From Pseudomonadota bacterium (GTDB lineage: Bacteria; Pseudomonadota; Alphaproteobacteria; Reyranellales; Reyranellaceae), in assembly GCA_018240685.1 (NCBI GenBank), contig JAFEFG010000010.1, positions 1 through 61,938 on the forward strand: a stretch of 61,938 nt of DNA. The letters run 5' to 3'. The translations under genes and the position numbers were made by a program. Under the pieces are notes generated by a model, which was not told the origin of the DNA, did not search any database, and saw nothing but the letters and a program-made list of their open reading frames with translations. Each line of letters opens with the position of its first letter. The stretch's first letter is position 1. Below, in pieces: positions 34,220 through 42,391 of this stretch.

Positions 34220-35124
34220 CGGTCGCCGCCAGCCCCCGCGCCCTCGTCTGGCGCCGCCTGCGGCGCCACCGGCTCGCCGAGCTGTCGCTGGCGTTCCTCG
34301 TCGGGCTTCTGACGCTCACCCTCTGCGCGCCGCTGATCGCCGAATGGCGCGGGGTCGACCCGACGGTGACCGATCTGTTCCAGCGCCTGCAGCCGCCTTC
34401 GGCGGCGCATTGGCTGGGAACGGACGAACTCGGGCGCGACCTGTTCCAGCGGCTGCTGGACGGCGGCCGCGTGTCCCTGCTGGTCGGCTTCGCCGGCGCC
34501 CTGCTCTCCGCTTTCCTGGGGGCGATCATCGGCGTCGTGTCCGGCTATCTCGGTGGCCGGCTCGACGATCTCCTCATGCGCGTCACCGACGGGGTGATCG
34601 CGCTGCCGCTGCTGCCCCTGCTGATCGTCCTCGCCGCAATCGACCCGCGCAAGCTCGGCATCCCGCCCGAGATCGCCCAGTCGGAGACCTTCTCGCTCTA
34701 TCGCATCGTCGCCATCGTCGCCCTGACCGGCTGGACGACCGCCGCGCGGCTGGTACGCGCCGAGACGCTGTCGCTCAAGGCGCGCGACTTCACCCGCGCG
34801 GCCCGGGCGCTCGGCGCCTCCCCGGCGCGCATCATGTTCCGCCACATCCTGCCCAACGCGGCCGGTTCGCTCGTGGTGGCCACCACGATGTCGATCGGCA
34901 GCCTGATCCTGCTGGAATCGACCCTCTCGTTCCTCGGCCTCGGCACGCAGCCGCCGGCCGCAAGCTGGGGCAACATGCTGACCGGCGCCCAGGAACTCCT
35001 GCGGGATGCCCCCATGCTCGCGCTGTGGCCGGGACTGATGATCTTCCTGACGGTGATCGCCTTCAATTTCGTGGGCGACGGGCTGCAGGAAGCGCTGGAT
35101 CCGCGCAGCGACCGCCGGCTCTAG
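34216..35124 (+). CDS. DppC-type ABC permease
   Basis: A 302-residue inner-membrane permease of the DppC class: N-terminal helix, LGTDELGRDLFQRLLDGGRVSLLVG, and the EAA loop RAARALGASPARIMFRHILPN. ATG overlaps the preceding stop. The operon ends here; its 3' end overlaps the convergent dioxygenase gene by 4 bases. No ATP-binding subunit is present in the cluster. Confidence 0.88.
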   Translation: MTVAASPRALVWRRLRRHRLAELSLAFLVGLLTLTLCAPLIAEWRGVDPTVTDLFQRLQPPSAAHWLGTDELGRDLFQRLLDGGRVSLLVGFAGALLSAFLGAIIGVVSGYLGGRLDDLLMRVTDGVIALPLLPLLIVLAAIDPRKLGIPPEIAQSETFSLYRIVAIVALTGWTTAARLVRAETLSLKARDFTRAARALGASPARIMFRHILPNAAGSLVVATTMSIGSLILLESTLSFLGLGTQPPAASWGNMLTGAQELLRDAPMLALWPGLMIFLTVIAFNFVGDGLQEALDPRSDRRL

Positions 35125-36131
35125 CCTGCTCGGATCTCCGGCGGGTCGGCGGGAATCCAGCTCCTGCGCTCGCCGGCGTAGATCGGCCCCGGATTGCCGC
35201 CGACCGTCGTTCGCCACATCAGGCGGCGATCCTTCTCCGGGTCGTACCAGGTTGCCGTATGGATCAGGCAGCGATTGTCCCACACCAGCAGGTCGCCTTC
35301 GCTCCATTCGTGGACGTAGACGAACTCCGGACGGGTGTAGTGGCTCATCAGCTCGTCCAGAAGCGCGGCGCCGTCGCCATGCGGGCCGGGCTGCATGCCG
35401 ACGAACGGCCCTTCGAACCAGTCCATCTGGCTGTATTCACAGAGATACAGCGCGCGCTGCCCCGTGACCGGATGCGTCCGCACGACGGGCTGCGGCTGCG
35501 AGCGTTCGTGCGGCGCGAAGGCGCGCGGCGCGACGCCGGCCAGCGCCTCCTTGCGTCCGCGCCCCGTCCCCGGCTGTGCGTGCAGCCCCTGCAGCGTCTC
35601 CACGCGGGCCTTCAGCCGTTCCGGCAACGCCTCATAGGCGAGGATACCGCTGGCGAACAGCGTCTGGCCGCGCGTCGGGTCGACCGGAACGGCCGCATAG
35701 AACAGCGAGATGTCGGGCGGCGGCCGGCGATAGCTCTGATCGGTGTGCCAGCCCCGGCGATGGGGATATTGCACCGGGAGCTTGCCGTCGGCCGTGAGCG
35801 GCGGATCGGGAAGCGCCGGCGGCGGCCGGGCGCCCGGGACGGTATTGGTCACCAGCAGGATCTCGGGCTGGGTCTCGTGCACCATGTGCCGGCCGATCAG
35901 GAGATGGCGGTAGTCCTCCACGTCCGGCCCGAAGCGGCGGCTGAGCTCGACGAGCAAAGCCGGGGCGCGCCCGATCTCATGGATACCGGGGATCAGCAAC
36001 AGGCCGCCGGCCTGCGCCAGAGCCTCCGGCAGCCCATCCGGCATCGCTTCGGTCAGAGGCTTGTCCAACCGGACCGTCGCGCCGTAGCGGGCACCGGCCA
36101 AAGGGCTGCTGATCTGAAGGCTGTCGCTCAT
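35121..36131 (-). CDS. TauD/TfdA-family Fe(II)/2-oxoglutarate dioxygenase
   Basis: A 336-residue dioxygenase. The H-x-D iron motif is visible in GWHTDQSYRRPPP, the distal histidine in CLIHTATWYDPEKDRRLMWRTT, which also carries the 2-oxoglutarate arginine. Relatives hydroxylate taurine, phenoxyacetates or other acids. ATG at 36131 avoids an 18-residue low-similarity extension. It is likely co-transcribed with the AhpD-like gene 72 bases upstream, in which case the LacI-type regulator may control it. Confidence 0.85.
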   Translation of the reverse strand: MSDSLQISSPLAGARYGATVRLDKPLTEAMPDGLPEALAQAGGLLLIPGIHEIGRAPALLVELSRRFGPDVEDYRHLLIGRHMVHETQPEILLVTNTVPGARPPPALPDPPLTADGKLPVQYPHRRGWHTDQSYRRPPPDISLFYAAVPVDPTRGQTLFASGILAYEALPERLKARVETLQGLHAQPGTGRGRKEALAGVAPRAFAPHERSQPQPVVRTHPVTGQRALYLCEYSQMDWFEGPFVGMQPGPHGDGAALLDELMSHYTRPEFVYVHEWSEGDLLVWDNRCLIHTATWYDPEKDRRLMWRTTVGGNPGPIYAGERRSWIPADPPEIRAG

Positions 36132-36203
36132 CCCTACGCTCCTGCCTTCCCTGTTGTCGGCAGAACAGACGCCGACTCCATTCAAGATCGATGCCGGGCC
36201 GGA

Positions 36204-36761
36204 TCAGGCGGGCGCCGCCGGGAAGCGCGCCGCGCCATCCTCCAGAGCGACGCCGGTCGCATTCAGGAAGAATGCCGCCATGTGATAGTAGCCGATGGCG
36301 AGGATCAGCTCGACAAGCTGCTCTTCGGGCCATTCCGAGGCCAGCTTCCGCCACAGCGCGTCCGACACCGTGGATGTGTCATGCAGCTCGTCGACGGTCT
36401 TGATGATGAGCTGCTCGCGCGCCGACCAGACGGGATCGTCCCAGGATCCGTGCAGCGTCGCCCGGATCTCGGCTTCGCTGAGGTCACAGCTCTTTTGATA
36501 GAGCGCGACGTGCATTCCCCATTCGTATTCCGACCGCGTCCGCGCGCCCGTGCGCATGATCGCGATTTCCCGCTCGCGCGCCGGCAATTTGCCGCTGAAC
36601 AGGATCGTTCCGCCCAGCGCCTGGAAGCGCATCAGGAACTTCGGCGCATGGGCGAGAGCCTGCATCAGGTGCCGAGGCGACGGGCCCTCGAACCGCATGC
36701 CGTCCATCATCTTCTCGAGATCGGCTTCATAGGGACGCTGCCGCGGCGGCAAACGTGACAT
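36204..36761 (-). CDS. Carboxymuconolactone decarboxylase/AhpD-like protein
   Basis: A 185-residue all-alpha protein of the CMD superfamily with RFQALGGTILFSGKLPAREREIAIMRTGARTRSEYEWGMH, then a second helical half. The CXXC/Cys-His pair used by peroxidase-active AhpD proteins is absent (EYEWGMHVALYQKSC has one cysteine further on), so peroxidase activity is unlikely. It diverges from the LacI-type gene with the perfect operator between them. Confidence 0.82.
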   Translation of the reverse strand: MSRLPPRQRPYEADLEKMMDGMRFEGPSPRHLMQALAHAPKFLMRFQALGGTILFSGKLPAREREIAIMRTGARTRSEYEWGMHVALYQKSCDLSEAEIRATLHGSWDDPVWSAREQLIIKTVDELHDTSTVSDALWRKLASEWPEEQLVELILAIGYYHMAAFFLNATGVALEDGAARFPAAPA

Positions 36762-36798
36762 TCGGGAGCACTCCTTGATTATCTCGCCTTGGATGGAT

Positions 36799-36814
36799 TT
36801 GGAAACGTTTCCAA
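36799..36814. promoter_or_regulatory. LacI-family operator O1
   Basis: A perfect 16-bp palindrome TTGGAAACGTTTCCAA with a central CG, the hallmark of LacI/GalR operators. It lies between the divergent AhpD-like and regulator genes and just upstream of a TTGTCA -35 box (36821-36826). Confidence 0.75.
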
Positions 36815-36828
36815 TTCCTCTTGTCATT

Positions 36829-37911
36829 ATGCCATTTAGATTCAATTATATCGCCACAATATTGGAGGAAAACGTTTCCAGACTAACGCGAGCCACCATC
36901 CGCGATGTCGCCCACGCTGCCGGGGTTTCCGTCGGGTCGGCATCGCGCGCCCTCAACGGCGGGCGGAATGTCAGCGCCCGCGTCATCGAGGAAGTGGCGC
37001 AGGCGGCGAAGCAGCTTGGCTACCAGCCGGACTTCCTCGCCCGCAGCCTGCGGACACGTTCGAGCGGCATGGTCGGCTGCCTCGTGTCGGACATCGCAAA
37101 CCCGCTTTACGCCGAGATCGTCCAGGCGGCCGAAGGGCGGCTGCGGGAGGCCGGATGCCTGCTCGTCGTCGCCAGTACCGGCAATGACCCCAAACGCGAG
37201 CAGGACGCGGTGGCCGAATTCCGCGGCCGCCGTCTCGATGGTGTCCTCGTGGCGCCCGGCAGCGACACGAACGAGAAGAGCTGGCGCGCCCTCGCCGAGG
37301 CCGGAACAGCCGTCGTCATTCTCGACCGCGACCCGCCGTCCAGTGACGATGGTCCTTTCCCAAGCGTTCTCGTGGATCACCGCGGCGGGGCCGTGGCGGC
37401 CACCCGCTATCTGCTGGGGCTCGGCCATCGGCGGATTGCCCTGCTGACTCCGGGCGCCCGCATGCGGCCGGGACGCGAGCGCATCGCGGGATTTCGCCAA
37501 GCCTTTGCGGACGCCGGCAGGAGCCTGGATGGCGCGCTTGTCTGCCCGCAGGAATCGTCGATGGACTTCGCCTACAGCGCAGCGCTCGCCGTTCTGGAAG
37601 CGCCGGCGCGGCCCACCGCGGTCATTGCACTCGGCACCCGTATCCTGGCCGGCACGCTGCGCGCCGCCCGCACGCTTGGGCTTTCCATTCCAGAGGATCT
37701 GTCCGTCGTTTCCGTCGGCGATACCGATATCGCCGCCGTCCACACACCGGCGATCACGGCGCTGCGCTGGAGCCTGGAGGATGTCGGCCGTGCCGCGGCG
37801 GAACTGCTGCTGCAACGACTCAAGGGCGACGGAACGACGGCTCCGCCGCGCGCCCTGTTGCCGGTCGATCTTGTGCTGCGGGAATCCTGCGCACCACCAA
37901 CGAGAACCTGA
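36829..37911 (+). CDS. LacI-family transcriptional regulator
   Basis: A regulator of about 350 residues with the N-terminal helix-turn-helix ATIRDVAHAAGVSVGSASRALNG, hinge helix QPDFLARSLR, and a periplasmic-binding-protein-like effector domain to the C terminus. It should repress the adjacent genes until an inducer binds. The start is unresolved: ATG at 36829 is annotated, but it lies upstream of a plausible promoter and has no ribosome-binding site; TTG at 36862 is the alternative. The gene heads a probable operon with the TTT-binding protein, VOC and SDR genes. Confidence 0.85.
   Translation: MPFRFNYIATILEENVSRLTRATIRDVAHAAGVSVGSASRALNGGRNVSARVIEEVAQAAKQLGYQPDFLARSLRTRSSGMVGCLVSDIANPLYAEIVQAAEGRLREAGCLLVVASTGNDPKREQDAVAEFRGRRLDGVLVAPGSDTNEKSWRALAEAGTAVVILDRDPPSSDDGPFPSVLVDHRGGAVAATRYLLGLGHRRIALLTPGARMRPGRERIAGFRQAFADAGRSLDGALVCPQESSMDFAYSAALAVLEAPARPTAVIALGTRILAGTLRAARTLGLSIPEDLSVVSVGDTDIAAVHTPAITALRWSLEDVGRAAAELLLQRLKGDGTTAPPRALLPVDLVLRESCAPPTRT
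36867..36880. promoter_or_regulatory. LacI-family operator O2 (imperfect)
   Basis: GGAAAACGTTTCCA shares the right half and central CG with O1, with one mismatch in the left half. Its centre is 67 bases from O1, about 6.4 helical turns, a spacing compatible with looping. Confidence 0.5.
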
Positions 37912-37941
37912 GAGCGACATGAAGGGAAGGAAACGGAAATC

Positions 37942-38922
37942 ATGGATCGGAGATTTTTTGTGCTCGCGCTGGCGGCGGGAATCGCGGCAGCGCCGATCAT
38001 CGCCCAAGCTGCCGATGTGCCGGCCACGCCCGGCTGGCCCAGCAAGCCACTGCGGCTGATCGTTCCTTTCGCCGCGGGAGGAGGCACCGATCTGGTCGCA
38101 CGCTCGCTCGCCGACAAGCTTGGCACGGCGCTTGGCCAGGTCGTCGTCGTCGACAACAAGCCCGGCGCCTCGGGCGTGATCGCCATGGAAGCCGCTGCCC
38201 GCGCCCAACCGGACGGCTACACCCTCGTCCTCGGTTCGGCCAGCACCGTCGTCGTGAACGCCGCCGTCCTGCCCGACCTGCCCTACGACTCCGTGAAGAG
38301 CTTCGAATATATCGGGGATGTCGGCTCCGCTTCGATCGCCATGGTGGCCCACCCGGACTTTCCGGCCAAGGATCTGCGCGACGTGATCGCGCTCGCAAAG
38401 GCAAAGCCTGGCGAACTGAATTATGGGACCTGGGGACTCGGCTCGACGGGTCACATGTGCGCCGAGATGGTGCGCGCCGCCACCGGCATCGAGTGGACCC
38501 ATGTTCCCTACAAGGGCGCCGCGCCGGTCCTGAACGACATCGTCGCCGGGAACATCAAGCTGGGATTTGCCGACGTCCAGTCGGTCGTGCCGATGGCGAA
38601 GTCGGGCAAGGTCAAGGTGGTGGCGGCCTGCGCCCGTCGCTCGATCAACTTTCCGGACGTGCCGGGCTATGTCGAGCAGGGTGTGAACTTCGACTTCGTG
38701 TGGCGCTATGCCCTGCTTGCGCCGGCGAACACGCCCAAGCCGATCGTCGAGCGCCTGCATGCGGAACTCATGAAGGTGCTCGCCCTTCCCGACATCAGGG
38801 ATCGCTGGGCCGAATTCGGGATGACGTCATCGACCATCAGCCCCGCCGACCTCAAAATCCAGACGGCGCGCGACATCGAGAGCCTGGCCAAGCTCGCGCG
38901 CGATGCGGGGATCCGGAAATGA
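37942..38922 (+). CDS. Tripartite tricarboxylate transporter (Bug-family) substrate-binding protein
   Basis: A 326-residue periplasmic binding protein with a signal peptide cleaved near AQA (residue 23). Family features are WPSKPLRLIVPFAAGGGTDLVAR, VVDNKPGASGVIAME, THVPYKGAAPVLNDIVAG and LLAPANTPKPIVERLH. Bug proteins bind dicarboxylates or related acids. No TctA/TctB membrane subunits are nearby. GGAAGG sits before the ATG; the gene starts 30 bases after the regulator. Confidence 0.88.
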   Translation: MDRRFFVLALAAGIAAAPIIAQAADVPATPGWPSKPLRLIVPFAAGGGTDLVARSLADKLGTALGQVVVVDNKPGASGVIAMEAAARAQPDGYTLVLGSASTVVVNAAVLPDLPYDSVKSFEYIGDVGSASIAMVAHPDFPAKDLRDVIALAKAKPGELNYGTWGLGSTGHMCAEMVRAATGIEWTHVPYKGAAPVLNDIVAGNIKLGFADVQSVVPMAKSGKVKVVAACARRSINFPDVPGYVEQGVNFDFVWRYALLAPANTPKPIVERLHAELMKVLALPDIRDRWAEFGMTSSTISPADLKIQTARDIESLAKLARDAGIRK

Positions 38923-39440
38923 GCCGCCTGCTCGGGCCGGTGCGCCAGAACGGCTATGTCGTGCGCGACATCGAGAAGGCAATGAAATACTGGGCCGAGG
39001 TGATGGGCGTCGGCCCCTGGTACTATATCGCCAAGCCGCCGATCGAATCCTTCGAGTACAGGGGACTGCCGTCGGAGCCGGACATCTCGATCGCGCTTGC
39101 CAATTCCGGTCCCTTGCAGATCGAATTGATCCAGCAGCGCAACGACGCTCCCTCCATGTACCGGGACTTCCTCGAGGCCGGCCACGAAGGCCTTCAGCAC
39201 ATCGCCTACTGGACGACCGATTTCGACGCCTCGCTGGCGAAATGCCTCGCCGCCGGCTACCGGATCGGCCATCGTGGGCAGATCGGCGCCCGCGGACGGT
39301 TTCTCTACTTCGAAAGCGACGGCCACCCCGGCACCGTGATCGAGCTGTCCGAGATCGCCGGCAACAAGGGCAAGTTCTTCGAGAAGATCGCCCGGGAAGC
39401 CGCCACTTGGGATGGCAGCAACCCGATCCGGAGACTGTGA
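38919..39440 (+). CDS. VOC-family (glyoxalase-like) protein
   Basis: A 173-residue vicinal-oxygen-chelate protein with two beta-alpha modules: QNGYVVRDIEKAMKYWAEVMGVGPWYY and HEGLQHIAYWTTDFDASLAKCLAAG, with the possible metal ligand in FESDGHPGTVIELSE. Relatives act as dioxygenases, isomerases or epimerases. ATG overlaps the upstream stop (ATGA). Part of the carboxylate-uptake operon. Confidence 0.82.
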   Translation: MSRLLGPVRQNGYVVRDIEKAMKYWAEVMGVGPWYYIAKPPIESFEYRGLPSEPDISIALANSGPLQIELIQQRNDAPSMYRDFLEAGHEGLQHIAYWTTDFDASLAKCLAAGYRIGHRGQIGARGRFLYFESDGHPGTVIELSEIAGNKGKFFEKIAREAATWDGSNPIRRL

Positions 39441-39441
39441 C

Positions 39442-40191
39442 ATGACGAACGACGCGTCGATTACCGGCCAGACCGCCGTCGTCACCGGCGCCGCAAGCGG
39501 CTTGGGACGAGCGATCGCCCAGCGCCTCGCCGCCGCAGGTGGACGTGTCGCGCTCTGGGACCGCGACCTCACCGGCGCTCGCCGCGTCGCGGCCGACATC
39601 GGCGCCCAAGCCCTCGCGCTCGAAGTCGACGTGACGGATCCGGTGAGTGTGCGTGCCGCTTGGGCAGAGACGAAGCGGAGCTTGGGAACGCCGTCGATCC
39701 TGGTCAACAGCGCCGGCATCCTTGGCCCCAGTGCCGCGTTCGCGGACTATCCGGCTGATGCCTGGAAACGAGTGCTCGACATCAACCTGAACGGGACATT
39801 CCACTGCTGCCAGGCCGCCGTTCCGGACATGGTGGCGTCAGACTATGGCCGCATCGTCAATATCGCCTCGATTGCTGGCAAGGACGGCAATCCCGGCGTT
39901 GCCGGATACGTCGCTTCGAAGGCCGCGGTCATCGGCCTCACCAAGTCGATGGGCAAGGAACTAGGCAAGCACGGGGTTCTCGTCAACGCAATCGCGCCGT
40001 CGGCGTCCGAGACGGCCATCTTCGGCGAACTTACGGACGCCTATCGGGCCCGCCTGATCGCCAACGTTCCGATGGGGCGATTCGTCAGGCCAGACGAAGT
40101 CGCCGCCCTCGCCTTTTGGCTGTCCTCGCCGGCCTGCAGCTTCTCGACCGGCGTCACGTTCGACATTTCGGGTGGCCGCGCGACCTACTGA
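39442..40191 (+). CDS. Short-chain dehydrogenase/reductase
   Basis: A 249-residue classical SDR with the TGAASGLG cofactor motif, NSAG, the catalytic serine in IVNIASIAGKDG, and YVASK. It should oxidise or reduce a hydroxy/keto group, probably with NAD(P) (the loop after beta-2 has D in WDRD, favouring NAD). It follows the VOC gene by 1 base. The operon may import an acid and process it, but the compound is unknown. The ATG at 39442 is preferred to an in-frame start inside the VOC gene. Confidence 0.87.
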   Translation: MTNDASITGQTAVVTGAASGLGRAIAQRLAAAGGRVALWDRDLTGARRVAADIGAQALALEVDVTDPVSVRAAWAETKRSLGTPSILVNSAGILGPSAAFADYPADAWKRVLDINLNGTFHCCQAAVPDMVASDYGRIVNIASIAGKDGNPGVAGYVASKAAVIGLTKSMGKELGKHGVLVNAIAPSASETAIFGELTDAYRARLIANVPMGRFVRPDEVAALAFWLSSPACSFSTGVTFDISGGRATY

Positions 40192-40195
40192 CGTT

Positions 40196-41059
40196 TCAGA
40201 TACGGCAGGTCCGGCAGGCTCGGCAGGCAGATCTCGGTGCCGTGCGCCGCCCGTCGGCGCGCGGCCGGGCAACAGCGTGGCCGCACACCGCACATCCGTC
40301 GATCTCAAAGTCGATCCAGTGCGTGGGCTCGCCGCAGTGTTCGCAAGGCAGGCCCCGGCGCGAATCCACGTGGCCGAAGCCCGGCGAACCGCATCTGGGG
40401 CAGAGCATCGACAGGCGCTTCGCCAGCTTCCATGCCAGCGCCCTCAGGATTTTCATGCGCGCCGGATTGCGGTGGGCGCGCATGTCCGAGATCAGGATCG
40501 CCTTGCCGTCCTCCGAGCGCCGCGCCTCCTGATCGATCGCCGAGATCACTTCTTCGACCGACGCCAGCCCCTTGATCGGACGGCTGGAGTCGCTTCCGCA
40601 GATCACGAACACCCCGTACTCGGGAAATCCCATCGCCGCGAGCGCTTCCGGGACGCCCGGCTCGCCGGCGCCGAATTGCATCAGCCGCCAGTTGGTGCGG
40701 TGCGTACTCAGCGTTTCGATCAAGCGCAGCCCGCGCCGACGATCGACGAAGGCCATGATCTCGACGCCCGACGGCAGGAACGGCAGCCGGTCGATCGGGC
40801 CATAGCTGCCTTCACTGGCAATGGCGCAGTCCACGTCCATCGTCGCGAAGGCGAGCTCGGCTTTGAGCAGGCACGTCTCGACCAATGCGTCGGGGCGCGG
40901 GACCTCCCCGGAGAAGGTTCCGAGCGTATCCGTGTCGACATCAGGAGCGGCGACGACCTCGGCGCCGAGCAGACGCCGAAACGGAGGCGCGATGGCCCGC
41001 TCCTTGGAGTGGATGGTGGCCAGGCCGATCCGCGTGCCGGCGTAGGGATGTTTCGACAC
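40196..41059 (-). CDS. DUF6671-type hypothetical protein with zinc-ribbon motifs
   Basis: A 287-residue protein. The N-terminal two-thirds begins YAGTRIGLATIHSKERAIAPPF and has conserved ASEGSYGP and DMRAHRNPARM segments; the C-terminal part holds CPRCG, CEHCG and CAVCG pairs, consistent with zinc ribbons. I assign it tentatively to DUF6671. Function is unknown. It starts 24 bases after the M20 amidohydrolase gene and is probably co-transcribed with it. Confidence 0.65.
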   Translation of the reverse strand: MSKHPYAGTRIGLATIHSKERAIAPPFRRLLGAEVVAAPDVDTDTLGTFSGEVPRPDALVETCLLKAELAFATMDVDCAIASEGSYGPIDRLPFLPSGVEIMAFVDRRRGLRLIETLSTHRTNWRLMQFGAGEPGVPEALAAMGFPEYGVFVICGSDSSRPIKGLASVEEVISAIDQEARRSEDGKAILISDMRAHRNPARMKILRALAWKLAKRLSMLCPRCGSPGFGHVDSRRGLPCEHCGEPTHWIDFEIDGCAVCGHAVARPRADGRRTAPRSACRACRTCRI

Positions 41060-41083
41060 GGTCAGGAAAATCCGGCCGGCCGC

Positions 41084-42277
41084 TTACTCCGCCGCTTGAG
41101 GTATGGCCTGCCGAGCGAGCTGTTGCTCGACCAGCGTCGCCCAGTAGGACGCACCGAGCGGCAGGACCTCGTCGTTGAAGTCATAGCCCGGGTTGTGGAC
41201 CATGCAACTTCCCTCGCCGTCGCCGTTGCCGATCCAGATGTAGCAACCAGGCTTCTTCAGCAGCATCCAGGCGAAATCCTCGCTGCCCATGGCCGGCGTG
41301 GGATTGCGGTTGACGTTCTCGGCGCCGACCAGCGCGGCAGCAGCCGCGGCGGCGAACTCGGTCTCCTGCGTCGTGTTCACGGTGGCCGGATAGCGCCGCT
41401 CGTAGCGCCACTTCGTCACTTCGGCGCCGAAGCCCGCGGCGACGTTGCGCGCGATCTTCTCGATCTGGCGCTCGATCATGTCCTGCACCGGCTTCTTGAA
41501 GGTTCGGACGGTGCCGCGCAGAACGCATTCCTGCGGGATGACGTTCCAGGTGTCGCCAGCATGGATCTGGGTCGTGGAGACCACGGCGGTGTCCATCGGA
41601 TCCACGTTGCGCGCGACGATCGACTGCAGCGCCGTCACGATATGCGAGCCAATCACCACCGGATCGATGCCGTGATGCGGCATGGCACCGTGGGCGCCGA
41701 CGCCCTGCACGACGATCTCGAAGATGTCATAAGCCGCCATCATCGGGCCCGGGCGCACGGCGAACTTGCCGACCGGAATGCCTGGAATGTTGTGCATGCC
41801 GTACACGCCTTCGCAGGGGAACTTCTCGAACAGTCCCTCCTCCACCATCACTCGGCCGCCGCCCTCGTTCTCCTCGGCCGGCTGGAAGATGAAGTAGACG
41901 GTGCCGTCGAAGTTCTTCGTCTCCGCAAGGTACTTTGCAGCACCGAGCAGCATCACGGTATGGCCGTCATGACCACAGGCATGCATCTTGCCCGGGATCG
42001 TCGAAGCGTGACCGAACTTGTTGGTCTCCAGCACGTCGAGCGCATCCATGTCGGCCCGCAGCCCAATCGCCCGCTTGCCGGTCCCCGACCGAAGAACGCC
42101 GACCACGCCGGTCTTGGCCAGGCCGCGGTGGACCTCGATGCCGAACTCCTCGAGCTTCGAGGCCACGACGTCGGCCGTCCGAACCTCCTCGAACGCCGTC
42201 TCAGGATGGCGGTGAATGTCGTGGCGCCAGGCCGTCATGTCCTTGTGAAACGAGGCAATGCGGTTGATGACCGGCAT
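41084..42277 (-). CDS. M20-family amidohydrolase (hippurate/N-acyl-amino-acid type)
   Basis: A 397-residue metallopeptidase with RHDIHRHPETAFEE, the metal-binding HACGHDGHT, the catalytic QPAEENEGGG and the dimerisation-domain segments, as in N-acyl-L-amino-acid amidohydrolases and hippurate hydrolases. It would deacylate or hydrolyse small N-acyl amino acids imported by the neighbouring ABC transporter. GGAGAG precedes the ATG at 42277, and it has its own promoter in the 114-base gap after the ABC operon. Confidence 0.9.
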   Translation of the reverse strand: MPVINRIASFHKDMTAWRHDIHRHPETAFEEVRTADVVASKLEEFGIEVHRGLAKTGVVGVLRSGTGKRAIGLRADMDALDVLETNKFGHASTIPGKMHACGHDGHTVMLLGAAKYLAETKNFDGTVYFIFQPAEENEGGGRVMVEEGLFEKFPCEGVYGMHNIPGIPVGKFAVRPGPMMAAYDIFEIVVQGVGAHGAMPHHGIDPVVIGSHIVTALQSIVARNVDPMDTAVVSTTQIHAGDTWNVIPQECVLRGTVRTFKKPVQDMIERQIEKIARNVAAGFGAEVTKWRYERRYPATVNTTQETEFAAAAAAALVGAENVNRNPTPAMGSEDFAWMLLKKPGCYIWIGNGDGEGSCMVHNPGYDFNDEVLPLGASYWATLVEQQLARQAIPQAAE

Positions 42278-42303
42278 GAAACTCTCCGAAAAATATGGGG
42301 CGG

Positions 42304-42331
42304 ATCGTAAGCGACGGCGGCATGGGGTCAA
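42304..42331 (-). promoter_or_regulatory. Putative sigma-70 promoter of the M20 gene
   Basis: On the minus strand TTGACC (42326-42331) and TACGAT (42304-42309) are 16 bases apart, 26 bases before the M20 start codon. Confidence 0.5.
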
Positions 42332-42391
42332 GCACCGCGAGTATGCGCCGCCGCAGATCACCTCGCGTGCAAGTTGTTGCGGACGGCGCCG

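Noticed and set aside
40172..42310. 712-codon plus-strand frame opposite DUF6671 and M20 genes
   Set aside because: Spans two convincing minus-strand genes and shows shadow-frame composition.
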